From an uncultured bacterium (lineage in GTDB: Bacteria; Verrucomicrobiota; Lentisphaeria; Victivallales; UBA1829), in NCBI GenBank assembly GCA_900549415.1, contig URNX01000024.1, positions 1 through 50,592 on the forward strand: DNA of 50,592 nt, in the 5' to 3' direction. Each line of letters starts with the position of its first letter. The first letter of the stretch is position 1. Below, one piece after another: positions 38,709 to 48,600 of this stretch. A program made the position numbers and the translations under genes. The notes beneath the pieces were generated by a model. It did not search any database. It saw only the letters and a list, made by a program, of their open reading frames with translations, and had not been told where the DNA came from.

Positions 38709-40562
38709 TCAGAAGAAAATCGAGAAGAATTTCGGGTCCTCAATCTTCGCATCTCCGGCGGATGCGTAATCGCAGACGTGTGTTGCAAAACGGCGTCCGT
38801 CTGCGCTGATTTCCGCGCGCCACGCGCACCGGGTCTTCGGGTGAGGTTCCGGCGAAAGTTTCACCTGAAATCCCGCAGGGAGGGCGGAAGCAAACATTTC
38901 GTCTTCCGTATTGCCGATGAATTTGCTGCGTGCGAGCAGAACTGGACCATAGACAATGGTCCAGGCCGGCTCTGTTCGGAAAATTTCCTTCATTGTCTCT
39001 TCGCCGGATTCCCATCTTGCATGGGAATTGACGGGCGCTTCGAGCTCTTCATGAAAACGGATTTCCGGCTGACGGTCGAAATGAAGATGAATCGTGCGGA
39101 GGCCGGATTTCAGTTCCATGCGGAACCAGTCGCCGGAAACGGTGCTGCCGTCAATCTGCGCGGCGGCTGCCCAGCGGGGAATCCGGATGCGGAGAGTGAC
39201 CGGTGCGGAAAGTTCCGCATTGCATTCCACATCAGCTGACCCCGTCTGCAGGTAATTCCCGGTGATGTTCAGGCGGATTGATCCGCCGTCCGGAGTTTGC
39301 GTGGAAACTTCGGCGTCGGTAAAGAAATTGAGCGAAAGTTCGTTCCCGTTCGTCGTGAGTACACTCTGTGCGAAATTGAATGCGCCGCGCGGGATGTTGT
39401 TGACGCAGCAGTGATTGTGATGAAGTCCCGCTTGCGGAGGCGCGCTGAAATGGTGTCCGTGGCTGCGCACCGCACGCGCTCCCCAGCGTCCGTCGCGGTA
39501 GACCGAGGCGAGGAAGGCGTTGTAAAAGGCGAGCTCCATATCGTCCAGACAGCTTTTGTCGTCGGTCAGCAGGAAGAGTTCGCTGAGGAAACGAAGCCAG
39601 TGGATGACGTCGCACGGTTCTGTGAGCGCGTTGACGCGTGCGGCGGCGTGATTGAGCATGTCGTTGAAACCCACGCTGAAAAGCGCGTTGGAATCTCCCT
39701 GCATCAGTGTCCGACGGAACTGGATTGCGGCATCGAGCAGACGTTTTTCCCCGGTGTGACGGAAGAGCCGCAGAATGCCGTCCCAGCAGGAGAGTATTTC
39801 GTAGACTTTCGCCCATTTCTGCGGTTCCGGATACCATTGATACGGCGGCTTGCCGCTGAGTGCGTTCGCGATGAGATTCGGCGGTGTATTGTCCGCGCGG
39901 TCCCAGTCTGCCGCGATCTCTTTCGCAAAATCAAGGAAAATACTTTTTTGAGTGTATTCATAAAGCAGAACCATCGGTTTGAGGATGGAGCCGCTCGGCA
40001 TTCCGAAGAAGGTGCCGGTTTCGCGCAGAGCGATGTTGTGTTCATGCAGGGAATGAATGAGAAATTCCGCCTGTTTTTCCGCGCTTTCAAGGATGCGCGA
40101 ATCGCCGAGCAGACGATATGCTTCGAGCATTCCCCAGAGCGTGTATTTGCGGCACCAGATATTCCAGTTCCAGTCGCATTTCCATCCGAGCAGCGGTTCG
40201 GTTTTTGCAACGTCTGCGGCGAAAACGTTCATCGGGTCGCGGTAGGTCCCTAGGTAGCCGGACGGTTCCTGAAGCGCAATCAGATGTTCAACTCCCTTGC
40301 GGATGAATTCACGGATATCCTGATCGCCGGAGTATTCGGCGCAGCGGACGGCGGAGATGATCCATTTTCCCCAGAATTCGCCCTGCCAGATGCCGTAGAC
40401 GCCGGAGGCGTCGTCGAGTTTTGAGCGGAATGCGTTTTCTGCTTCGGCGTAGACAACCTTGTGCGCCTCTTCCGAGCGGATTCGTTCATGGAAAAAGCGT
40501 TCCATGTGTTCGGCGATGCTTCCTTTGAGCTTGACATGATCCAGGGGGGTGAAGCGATTCAT
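38709..40562 (-). CDS. DUF1680/GH127-like glycoside hydrolase
   Basis: A 617-residue protein with an (alpha/alpha)6 barrel of the DUF1680/GH127 type (GVYGIWQGEFWGKWI, the YLGTY region, then HHNHCCVNNIPRG) and C-terminal beta sandwiches. GH127 beta-L-arabinofuranosidases use a Cys nucleophile with a zinc-binding CxCC motif; here only CC remains in that region. The exact activity may therefore differ (GH127, GH146 or a relative). No signal peptide. The start at 40562 has GAAGGAA upstream; an in-frame ATG at 40622 lies within the promoter. It is divergent from an AraC regulator. Confidence 0.75.
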   Translation of the reverse strand: MNRFTPLDHVKLKGSIAEHMERFFHERIRSEEAHKVVYAEAENAFRSKLDDASGVYGIWQGEFWGKWIISAVRCAEYSGDQDIREFIRKGVEHLIALQEPSGYLGTYRDPMNVFAADVAKTEPLLGWKCDWNWNIWCRKYTLWGMLEAYRLLGDSRILESAEKQAEFLIHSLHEHNIALRETGTFFGMPSGSILKPMVLLYEYTQKSIFLDFAKEIAADWDRADNTPPNLIANALSGKPPYQWYPEPQKWAKVYEILSCWDGILRLFRHTGEKRLLDAAIQFRRTLMQGDSNALFSVGFNDMLNHAAARVNALTEPCDVIHWLRFLSELFLLTDDKSCLDDMELAFYNAFLASVYRDGRWGARAVRSHGHHFSAPPQAGLHHNHCCVNNIPRGAFNFAQSVLTTNGNELSLNFFTDAEVSTQTPDGGSIRLNITGNYLQTGSADVECNAELSAPVTLRIRIPRWAAAAQIDGSTVSGDWFRMELKSGLRTIHLHFDRQPEIRFHEELEAPVNSHARWESGEETMKEIFRTEPAWTIVYGPVLLARSKFIGNTEDEMFASALPAGFQVKLSPEPHPKTRCAWRAEISADGRRFATHVCDYASAGDAKIEDPKFFSIFF

Positions 40563-40610
40563 CTTTATTTCCTTCGTTTCTGTATTTGCTTTTTGTTCTG
40601 TCCTGTCTAT

Positions 40611-40639
40611 ATTATAGCACAAAACAGCATTTTTGTAAA
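40611..40639 (-). promoter_or_regulatory. Putative sigma-70 promoter of the DUF1680/GH127-like gene
   Basis: Reading leftward, TTTACA and TATAAT are separated by 17 bases, about 48 bases before the start codon. The -10 box is a perfect consensus. Confidence 0.6.
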
Positions 40640-40694
40640 TGGTAAAAAGTCTTAAAAAGATGTGAGATTGTCTGAAATGCGAAATCGGAAAGCA

Positions 40695-41477
40695 ATGGAA
40701 GAGGACGACTTCATTGTCGGTTTTTGCGGTTCCGGCGGAACTCCGGGACGGCGCTGGGAACAGCGTCTGACGGATTCCTGCGGACTGCTCTTTTCACTTG
40801 AGGGGGCGGGTGTGATCGGAATCGGAAAGGAGCAGGTCCGGATTGGGGAAAATGAACTGGTTCTGCTGAAACCGCAGTTCCGCCATACGTTTTCAGTTCC
40901 GGAGCGATGGATTTATTTCTGGTGTCATTTTGTTCCCCGTGCGCATGTGACCGGGGCGTTGAAGTGGAACGATGAGATTTCCGGTCTCGGCCGTACCGTG
41001 CTTTCGGCGGAGGCGTCACGGCGGGTGCGGGAGGCTTTGGAGGAGATCCGGGAACTGGAACTGCACCGTCCCGCCGGATGGTTTGATCTCTCGATGCTTC
41101 TTCTGGAAAGTGTTCTTGTCCGCGGGTTCAATCATCAGCGGAGGAGTGCGCCTGAGCCTGAGCCGGGAATTGAACTGGCGAAACGTCTGCTGCTGGATAC
41201 CTCGGAAAGCATGGACGCCCTGGCTGTCCGCTGCGGAATGTCGCGTGCCGCTTTGTATGCGAAGTTCAAGCGGGAAACAGGTGTTTCGCCGCGTCAGTAC
41301 CGCGAATGTTCGCAGCTGCGCCGTGCGGCGAATCTTCTGGAGCGCGCGGATTTTTCGATTTCGGAGATTGCCGCCATGACCGGCATGCCGGATCCCTATT
41401 ATTTTTCCGCGCGCTTCCGCAAGTTTTCCGGTCTCTCCCCGCGCGACTACCGGAAACGTTCCCGCCGGGAAAAATAA
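40695..41477 (+). CDS. AraC-family transcriptional regulator
   Basis: A 260-residue regulator with an N-terminal cupin-like half and a C-terminal AraC double helix-turn-helix (MDALAVRCGMSRAALYAKF and ISEIAAMTGMPDPYYFSARF). It is divergent from the DUF1680/GH127-like gene and probably regulates it. The start is uncertain: ATG 40695 (GGAAAG just upstream), ATG 40677 and GTG 40662 are all in frame. The next gene is another regulator, in the same direction but behind its own promoter. Confidence 0.85.
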   Translation: MEEDDFIVGFCGSGGTPGRRWEQRLTDSCGLLFSLEGAGVIGIGKEQVRIGENELVLLKPQFRHTFSVPERWIYFWCHFVPRAHVTGALKWNDEISGLGRTVLSAEASRRVREALEEIRELELHRPAGWFDLSMLLLESVLVRGFNHQRRSAPEPEPGIELAKRLLLDTSESMDALAVRCGMSRAALYAKFKRETGVSPRQYRECSQLRRAANLLERADFSISEIAAMTGMPDPYYFSARFRKFSGLSPRDYRKRSRREK

Positions 41478-41503
41478 AATTTCACTTTTTTTGTTTTTCC
41501 CTC

Positions 41504-41534
41504 TTGCATTTCCGGAAATCGGCATTATTATAAT
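41504..41534 (+). promoter_or_regulatory. Putative sigma-70 promoter of the LacI-epimerase operon
   Basis: TTGCAT is followed after 16 bases by TATTAT, or after 19 by the overlapping TATAAT. It lies about 60 bases before the LacI ATG. Confidence 0.5.
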
Positions 41535-41544
41535 CTTTGTTGAT

Positions 41545-41560
41545 GCTTTAACGATAAAGC
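41545..41560. promoter_or_regulatory. LacI-type operator
   Basis: GCTTTA-ACGA-TAAAGC is an inverted repeat with a central CG, the classic form of a LacI/GalR-family operator. It sits about 11 bases after the -10 box, where bound repressor would block transcription. It probably serves autoregulation by the LacI gene that starts at 41592. Confidence 0.55.
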
Positions 41561-41591
41561 GGAAGATTAATCCGGTGTTGGAGATTTTTGA

Positions 41592-42608
41592 ATGAACAGC
41601 AGAAGAACAGTGACGTTGAAAGATATTGCAGCGGCGCTCGGCGTTTCCACGATGGCGGTTTCAACGGCGTTGAACAACCGTGGACGGCTTTCGCCGGAGA
41701 TGCGGAAGCGGATTTGCGAGACGGCGCGCCGGATGGGGTACACCCCGAATGCGGCGGCGCGGTCGCTGGTCACGCGAAGCAGCTCGTTTGTCGGAGTGCT
41801 CCTGCCGTTTCTGCAGAACAGCTTTTTCAGCAATATCATTGCCGGTATTGAAAAAGTTGCGGAGGAACGCAACTTCACGCTTCTGCTGGAACATCCGCCG
41901 TTCGATGAAGCGCGGATGGAGAAAATGCTTTCGCGTCTTTCCCAGCATAATGTGGATGGTGTGATCCTTTATCCGGATCGCTGTATGTTTCCGGTGGCGG
42001 ACTGGTTTCGCGAACACCGGATTCCGGTAGTGCAGGTAATGTCCGGTTTTCCGGAATTCGGAGACTATGCTGTTTCGGTCGACAACCGCCAGGCGGGCGC
42101 GGAAGCGGCGAAGTATCTTTCCGGACTTGGACACCGTCATTTCGGCCTGATTTCTCACGATGACGAGGGGCCGGAGCTTGTCGCCCGCCGCGAAGGTTTC
42201 GAGCATGCTCTGCCGGATGGTGCGGTCTGTTTTCGCCGGAATGCTCCGATTTCGCTGGAAGGCGGACGTTCCGCCGGACGGCGTCTGCTGCGGGAGCATC
42301 CGGAGCTTACCGCGGTGTTTTCCGCTTCGGACCTTGCCGCGCTGGGAGTGGTTCAGGCGGCTTTGGAACTGAAACGCCGCATTCCGGAGGATCTTTCGGT
42401 TCTCGGCTTCGATGATCTGGATGTTGCGGCGTATCAGCTGGTCTATCCGCTGAGCACGATGGCGCAGCCGAAGGAGCAGATCGGAGAGCTTGCGGCGGAA
42501 ATGCTGTTCAGCATTCTCGGTGGAGGCAAGCCTGAATCGCGTGTGCTTCAGGCTCCGCTGATCGCCCGGAGCACCACAGCTTCAACCGCCGGAGAGAAAA
42601 GAAAATGA
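41592..42608 (+). CDS. LacI-family transcriptional regulator
   Basis: A 338-residue regulator with the N-terminal helix-turn-helix (LKDIAAALGVSTMAVSTALNN), the hinge with GYTPNAAARSL, and a full sugar-binding effector domain. TTGGAG precedes the ATG. A matching palindromic operator lies just upstream, suggesting autoregulation. Its stop overlaps the epimerase-family start in ATGA. It is the first gene of a probable operon running through the epimerase, the DUF4434-like gene, a pseudopilin and a large glycosidase. Confidence 0.92.
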   Translation: MNSRRTVTLKDIAAALGVSTMAVSTALNNRGRLSPEMRKRICETARRMGYTPNAAARSLVTRSSSFVGVLLPFLQNSFFSNIIAGIEKVAEERNFTLLLEHPPFDEARMEKMLSRLSQHNVDGVILYPDRCMFPVADWFREHRIPVVQVMSGFPEFGDYAVSVDNRQAGAEAAKYLSGLGHRHFGLISHDDEGPELVARREGFEHALPDGAVCFRRNAPISLEGGRSAGRRLLREHPELTAVFSASDLAALGVVQAALELKRRIPEDLSVLGFDDLDVAAYQLVYPLSTMAQPKEQIGELAAEMLFSILGGGKPESRVLQAPLIARSTTASTAGEKRK

Positions 42609-43789
42609 ACTGGAAACCTTATATCGAACGCTACGAAAAAGAACTGCTGGAAAACGTCATTCCGTTTTGGCAGAATCATGCGCAGGATCGTGAATACGGA
42701 GGGTTCTTTACCTGTCTCGACCGCGACGGTTCCGTTTACGATTACAACAAATACATGTGGATGCAGTGGCGGATCGTCTACATGTTTGCCACGCTTTACG
42801 CCAGCGAATACGGGAAGGGACATTCTGACTGGCTGGACATTGCGGAGCGCGGGTTCGATTTCCTTTACGCGCACGGGCGGCTCCCCGATGGCAGTTACTA
42901 TTTTGAACTGAACCGCAAGGGCGAGCCCGCAATGACTCCGTTCAGCATCTTCTCCGACTGTTTCGCCGCGATGGGGGCCGCCGCTCTTTACAAGGCGACG
43001 GGGAAGACAGAGTACCGCGCGGAGGCGGAATCGGCAATGGCAAGTTATCTGCGCCGCATTCCGAACCCGAAAGGCAAGTATGCGAAGGAGCTGCCGGGCA
43101 AGGAACGTTATCTTTCGCATGGAAGCTATATGATTCTTGCCAATCTCGGCTGCGTCATGCGGGACTGTCTCGGAACTGACCTGTTTGAGGAGGATACCCG
43201 CTCCGCAATCCGCAATGTCATGGAGAAATTCCACAACCCGGAATTCAAGGTGATTTTTGAAAATGTCCGTCCGGACGGTTCATTTGATCTGGAGAGCTGC
43301 GAGGGACGTTTCATCAATCCCGGGCACGGGCTGGAATCCATGTGGTTCATGATGCGCTGCGGCGAGGCCGCCGGGGATGAAGCGCTGATTGCCCGCGCGG
43401 CGGAATATGCATACGAGCAGTACGAATTCGGGCTGGATCGTCAGTACGGCGGACTCTTCTACTTCATGGATGTTCTCGGCAGGCCGCATATGGAATTGCA
43501 GTACGACATGAAGCTCTGGTGGCCGCATAACGAGGCTGTTCTTGCAATGCTTCATGCATGGCGGCTGACCGGAGAGAAGAAGTTTCTTGATGCGTTTCTG
43601 CAGATGGATGAATACAGTTTCTCGCATTTCCGGGATCCTGAATACGGTGAGTGGTACGGATATCTGAACCGCGCCGGCGTGCCGACTCACTCGCTGAAAG
43701 GCGGAAAGTGGAAAACGTTCTTCCATGTTCCGCGCTGTCTCCTGCTTTCTCTTGAACAGATGGAAAAAATACAAATGAAAGGAGTATGA
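42605..43789 (+). CDS. N-acylglucosamine 2-epimerase (AGE) family protein
   Basis: A 394-residue cytoplasmic enzyme with the (alpha/alpha)6 barrel of the AGE superfamily. Conserved His-containing motifs are visible: NPGHGLESMWF, KLWWPHNEAV and the C-terminal KTFFHVPR. Family members interconvert sugars at C2, such as N-acetylglucosamine/N-acetylmannosamine, cellobiose or mannose. The exact substrate cannot be told; lack of a clear GlcNAc-specific signature favours a neutral sugar or disaccharide epimerase. Translation is coupled to the preceding LacI gene, and the DUF4434-like gene begins 3 bases after its stop. Confidence 0.87.
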   Translation: MNWKPYIERYEKELLENVIPFWQNHAQDREYGGFFTCLDRDGSVYDYNKYMWMQWRIVYMFATLYASEYGKGHSDWLDIAERGFDFLYAHGRLPDGSYYFELNRKGEPAMTPFSIFSDCFAAMGAAALYKATGKTEYRAEAESAMASYLRRIPNPKGKYAKELPGKERYLSHGSYMILANLGCVMRDCLGTDLFEEDTRSAIRNVMEKFHNPEFKVIFENVRPDGSFDLESCEGRFINPGHGLESMWFMMRCGEAAGDEALIARAAEYAYEQYEFGLDRQYGGLFYFMDVLGRPHMELQYDMKLWWPHNEAVLAMLHAWRLTGEKKFLDAFLQMDEYSFSHFRDPEYGEWYGYLNRAGVPTHSLKGGKWKTFFHVPRCLLLSLEQMEKIQMKGV

Positions 43790-43792
43790 CGC

Positions 43793-44737
43793 ATGGGAAT
43801 CCGTCTGACGGCAACATTTCTGGATGAAATCAGCGATGACATTCCGCATCAGAACTGGGGCGTGGAAGAGTGGGACCGCGATTTCGCCGCGATGAAGGAA
43901 ACGGGAATCGATACAGTGGTCATGATCCGCTGCGGCGCCCGGAAATTCATCACTTATCCCTCAAAGATTCTGATGGAGGAGGAGGGCTGCCACGAGCCGC
44001 CGGTCGACTTGGTCGACATGTTTCTCACCCTCGCGGAAAAGTACGGGATGCGCTATTTTTTCGGGACGTACACGCGCCGGAAAAACGGCGAGAACACTGC
44101 GGAGGAGATTGAGCGCAGCTGGGATCAGGAGCGCCGGCTGATTGATGAAGCGTGGGAGCGCTATGGCCACCGCAAGGCGTTCGCCGGCTGGTATCTCGCG
44201 AAAGAAATTCTCTACCGCGAACCCGCAGTGATTGCGGAATTCCGCCGCTACGGAGAGCATTGCAAAAAAATCTCCGGGAATCTGCCGATTCTGATTTCTC
44301 CCGCCATGTGGGGTAGAAAAGCGTGGGATCCGAACGACCCGAACGCCCGCGATCTCAATTTCCGCGCACACGAGCAGATGTGGGATGAAATCATGAGCGA
44401 AATCGCCGGGCTTGTGGATATTATCGCATTTCAGGATGGACACGTCACATACGAAGAGCTTCCGGAAGCGCTCCGCATCAACAAACGTCTTGCCGACAAG
44501 TATGGAATTGAGCTCTGGACGAATACGGAGAGCTTCGACCGCGACATGCCGATCCGTTTCCTGCCGATCAAATGGGAGAAGATGCGTCTGAAGCTTCTTG
44601 CCGCGGAACAGGCGGGGATCGAGCACGCCATGACCTTTGAGTTCTCGCACTTCATGAGTCCGAATTCCTGTTATCTTGCCGCCGGGAACCTGCGCAGGCG
44701 CTATCTGGAGTGGCTGGACAGCAGAAATACAAAATAA
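43793..44737 (+). CDS. DUF4434-like TIM-barrel protein (putative glycosidase)
   Basis: A 314-residue protein resembling DUF4434. It begins MGIRLTATFLDE, continues with NWGVEEWDRDFAAMKETGIDTVV, and has FAGWYLAKEI, IIAFQDGHV and TNTESF at barrel-strand ends. The acidic residues in AKEI and TES are candidate catalytic residues, as in GH-A-like barrels. No signal peptide. AAAGGAG lies upstream. Position between the epimerase and the secreted glycosidase suggests it acts on oligosaccharides that have entered the cell. The activity is inferred, not shown. Confidence 0.75.
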   Translation: MGIRLTATFLDEISDDIPHQNWGVEEWDRDFAAMKETGIDTVVMIRCGARKFITYPSKILMEEEGCHEPPVDLVDMFLTLAEKYGMRYFFGTYTRRKNGENTAEEIERSWDQERRLIDEAWERYGHRKAFAGWYLAKEILYREPAVIAEFRRYGEHCKKISGNLPILISPAMWGRKAWDPNDPNARDLNFRAHEQMWDEIMSEIAGLVDIIAFQDGHVTYEELPEALRINKRLADKYGIELWTNTESFDRDMPIRFLPIKWEKMRLKLLAAEQAGIEHAMTFEFSHFMSPNSCYLAAGNLRRRYLEWLDSRNTK

Positions 44738-44744
44738 CAATTCC

Positions 44745-44770
44745 CCGTTTCGGAAATTTTGCTGAAACGG
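44745..44770 (+). terminator. Intergenic hairpin before the second pseudopilin
   Basis: CCGTTTC and GAAACGG flank a 12-base loop between the DUF4434-like stop and the pseudopilin start. There is no U-tract, so it may be a processing or attenuation element rather than a terminator. Confidence 0.3.
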
Positions 44771-44797
44771 AAAAACAGATGAAAGGAAGGCAGCACC

Positions 44798-45670
44798 ATG
44801 AAAACAAAAACAGGCACTTACCCCGCTTCTTATTCCCCGTTTTCTTATTTCAAGCGCAAATCCGGATGGTTTACGCTTGTAGAGCTCCTTGTGGTAATTG
44901 CGATAATTGCAATCCTGGCGAGCATGCTTTTGCCGGCTCTGAACAAGGCGCGGGAAAAGTCGAGAGCGGTTTCCTGCGTGAGCAATCAGAAACAGCTCGG
45001 ACTCGCCTATGCGCAGTATCTTGGCGACAGTGACGATTATCTGATTCCGATGTTCGGGAACTCGTGGAAGCCGCCTCTGTGGACCGATGTCATTCTGGGC
45101 TGGCAGGAGGCGTCGGGTTCGGGAAACACCGATCTTGCCGGAGCGAATTCCAAAGGCTATCTTCCGATGCGGTCGCTGATCTGTCCCTCAGTCGCCATGC
45201 CGGGACATGAATACAACCTCGGCGCGAACGTCAACTGGGGCTGGCTGGAGTTCAATCCGCATTACGGCGTAAACGAGGCGATTGTCACGGGAAGCACCGG
45301 TGTTTCCGTCGCGTATCCGGAGGCGTATCACCATTCCGGCAAAGCATCGAAGGCAAAAAATCCGTCACGCAAAATCTTCATGACCGATACCACGGCAACC
45401 GTCGACGCCAACACTCCGAAACAGGGTTACGGCATGTGGCGCTGGCACCCGAACACAAAATCCAACGGCGGAAACGGGAGCGTCACCAACTACGGAATGC
45501 CGCACGCCCGTCACGCGGGACGTGTCAACATTCTGCATCTGGACTGGCATGTGAGTTCCGCCGGAATCGCGGTTGAAGGCGCACCGTATGACTTCCCGCC
45601 GTTCCGATGGACCAGCGCGGATGACATCGGACAGCTTAACTTCTGGAACAGCTGGGGGATCGGCTCCTGA
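44798..45670 (+). CDS. Pseudopilin-like protein with N-terminal methylation motif
   Basis: A 290-residue protein. A 24-residue basic leader is followed by FTLVELLVVIAIIAILA with Glu at +5 after the likely prepilin-peptidase site (Gly-Trp-Phe). The C-terminal part has HAGRVNILHLDWH, a variant of the H-X9-DG motif in which Gly is replaced by Trp. GAAAGGAAGG stands upstream. As at 11.1 kb, it directly precedes a giant secreted GH-A glycosidase (26 bases). The two pilin-like proteins differ greatly in their middle parts, so each may be specialised for its partner enzyme or glycan. Confidence 0.88.
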   Translation: MKTKTGTYPASYSPFSYFKRKSGWFTLVELLVVIAIIAILASMLLPALNKAREKSRAVSCVSNQKQLGLAYAQYLGDSDDYLIPMFGNSWKPPLWTDVILGWQEASGSGNTDLAGANSKGYLPMRSLICPSVAMPGHEYNLGANVNWGWLEFNPHYGVNEAIVTGSTGVSVAYPEAYHHSGKASKAKNPSRKIFMTDTTATVDANTPKQGYGMWRWHPNTKSNGGNGSVTNYGMPHARHAGRVNILHLDWHVSSAGIAVEGAPYDFPPFRWTSADDIGQLNFWNSWGIGS

Positions 45671-45696
45671 GCCGCCTGGAAAAGGAGATTTGCCGC

Positions 45697-48600
45697 ATGT
45701 ATAAAACAGTTTTTCTTTTGCTTTGCTGCACGATGCTTTCCGCTCTGGATCTGAACCTGCTGCGCCCGTGGAACCGGGCGGAACTTTCAATTCGCAGCGG
45801 CGCGCTTGCCGTGGCGGTTGACGGATCGGGAAACCGCGGCGCGGGCGTGACGCTGGTCAATCATCCGGTGGAACCTGCGACGGCTTACCGCGTGAACCTG
45901 ACTGTATCGGGGAGTGTCACCCTGATCGGCATGGTGAATGCTCCGGGGTATCCGAAACAGCGCTTCGATTTTCTCCCGGGGGCGATTCTTGAGGAAAAAC
46001 CGCAGATCCTTTCCGGCGTTTTCACCACGCCTGCGGGCTGCCGGAGAGTTACAATTGTTCTGTTCGTCTGGAATCAGAAGGGCGGGTTTGAAATCCGGAG
46101 CATGGAACTTGTCAAACAGGAGAAGAGTCCCGTCCTGAAGCTGTCTCAGGGGAAGTTTTCGGGGCGGCTTCCGGACGATGAGACCCTGACGGAGATGTTT
46201 TCCGAAGAATTCCGATGGGGAAAATTTGTCAACGGCATCCGAACCCGCGTTGAGCCCGCCGGATGGGAATTCGTCAACTATGACGGCAACCATGATGTGC
46301 CGCGCGGCGGACTCGTCGGGACTCCGGCGGGAACGGAACATGCGCTTGCGGTTCCCGCCGTTTCGCACGGAACGGCGGGCTGGCATGCAGACTGGCACGT
46401 GCTGACTCCGGGGCGTCCTGTGGTCGTCAAAGGAGCGGTCCGCCGCTCGGCGGATTACCGGAACAACCGCCCGGTCGCATTTCTGTCGCTGGCGGATAGA
46501 AGCAAAAAAACGGTGCTTGCCCGGCAGATTCCTCTTCCGGAGCTTTCGGAAAAATTTTCGGAATTCGGAATGCTTCTTCCCGTATCGGAAATTCCGGCAT
46601 CGGCGGCATATTACCGGATAACTCTCGCCAGTTCGGGGAAACAGGGAACCGGAACACTTTTCTTCGACCGGATCCGGATTGGCGTTCCGCGTTCCATTGG
46701 AAATGTTCTGCGTCTGCGTCCGGATCAGCTCGGCGGATGGTATTTCAAAGGGGAACCCGTTCGCCTTCTTGCAAAAGGTTCGATCCCGTCAAATCTGGTG
46801 ACCGTGGAGGGGCGAGTGGAGGACAGCCGCGGCAGAACGGTTGATTCATTTCGCTGTTCCGCCGCCGTTTTGCGGAAAGAGGGCTTGCGCTGGATGCCTG
46901 CGGAACCCGGTTTCTACCGGATTTATCTTGCCGCTCTTTTTGCGGACGGAACGAAGCACACCGTGCGGGAGGATTACAAGGATGGAATCTGGCAGACGAA
47001 TCAGTACCGGATTTTTACGCAGGATTTTATCCCTGTTGCCGTCTCATCCGCCTCGCGCGGAACGCAGAAAACGCGCTGGCTCGGTTTTGCAATCAGCGGA
47101 GGCAAACTCAATCAGGAGAAGGGAATCAACGATCTGGAATATGACCTTGCGAAACTCTTCGGTTCCGGCTTTGTACGTCTGCACGGCTGTACGTGGGGAG
47201 ATTTTGAGCCGAAAAAGGGAAAATTCAACTGGTTCGCCGATCCGCTGGTCAACCGCGCGGCCGCGGATAAACTCGGGATTCTGTTCAGCATCTGCGGAAC
47301 GGCGCGCTGGGCGTCTTCTCACCCGGATGATGTCCGCATGCAGTACGGCTGGCTGCCGATGTACTCCACGTTTGCTCCGGCGAAAATGCAGGACTGGAAA
47401 GATTTTCTCACCGCGTTCATTCATCATTACCGCGACCGTGTGAACAAGTACGAGCTGTGGAACGAGCCGCATTTCAAAGGTTTCAGCATTTTCTGGAACG
47501 ATACGCCGGAAAAGTTTGTCGAGCTGATGAAGGCCGGAAGCGAAGTGATCCGGAAGGAACAGCCGGACGCGGAAATCTGGATGGGCGGAATCGGTCAGCG
47601 TTATCTTCCTTTTTATGAGGAAGTTGTAAAGCAGAATATCACGGAATATTTCGATGTTCTGCCGCTGCACGGACGCAGCTACAATCCGGAGAGTTTCCGG
47701 GAGACTGCGCGGCGGCTCAACCGGAAAATTCCGGTTGTCAGCACGAGCGAATGGCATTCGATTCTTGTTCAGCCGCGGAGCGCTCCGCCGAATCACAAGT
47801 CCAGCGGACAGGAACTCGCGAAAGTCATGATGCTGGATCTGCTGAGTCAGCTCAAGGCGGGACTCCGGGAGATTACGGCGTTCTGCACGCTCGGATACGG
47901 ACGCATCGAGTCGCTCGCGTTCAAAAAGGAGATGGGGGATGCGCTGCCGCAGGCTTCCGGATTTTTCGATCCGGTCCCGTTCACCTCTGTGCGTTATCCG
48001 GCTCTGATACTTCAGCACGCCGCCGCGGAGCTTCCGGACGGAAAAGAGTTTCTCGGCGAGGGTGTGTTCGGCGGAATCAAAACAATTGCATTCGCAGTTC
48101 CGGGCGGAAATGTTCTGCTGCTTTGGCACGATGAAAAGACCGCTTTGAACCCAGAGCCTGTTTCCGGCGCGCTGATGCCTGAAAGTTCGGTTTGCGACTG
48201 GGAGGGAAGAGCCGTTTCTTTCCGCGACTGGAAAATCGAACCGGAAACCTTCTATTATCTGCGCAACTTTGATCCGGCAAAACTGCCCGGTTTGAAAAAA
48301 GACGCCGGCGTTCTCATTCCGAACCGTTCCGCGCTGAAACCGACAGGCCCGGAGGGAGTTTACAGCACGCTTCCGCTGATCGGGAAGGACGGAACGTTCC
48401 TGGAGCAGAATGCGCTCTGGGTGGAATCCGGCTGGCGCACATTCGGAACTGTCGGTGAGAATCGTGCGAAATTCGCGCTGCATATCTCCGATGATTCGAT
48501 GCAATTGGCGGTTGACGTCCGCGATCCCCTGTTCTGCCAGAAACAGCACGGGGAAAAACTGTTTGACGGCGACAGCATCCAGTTTGCATTCGATTGCGAG

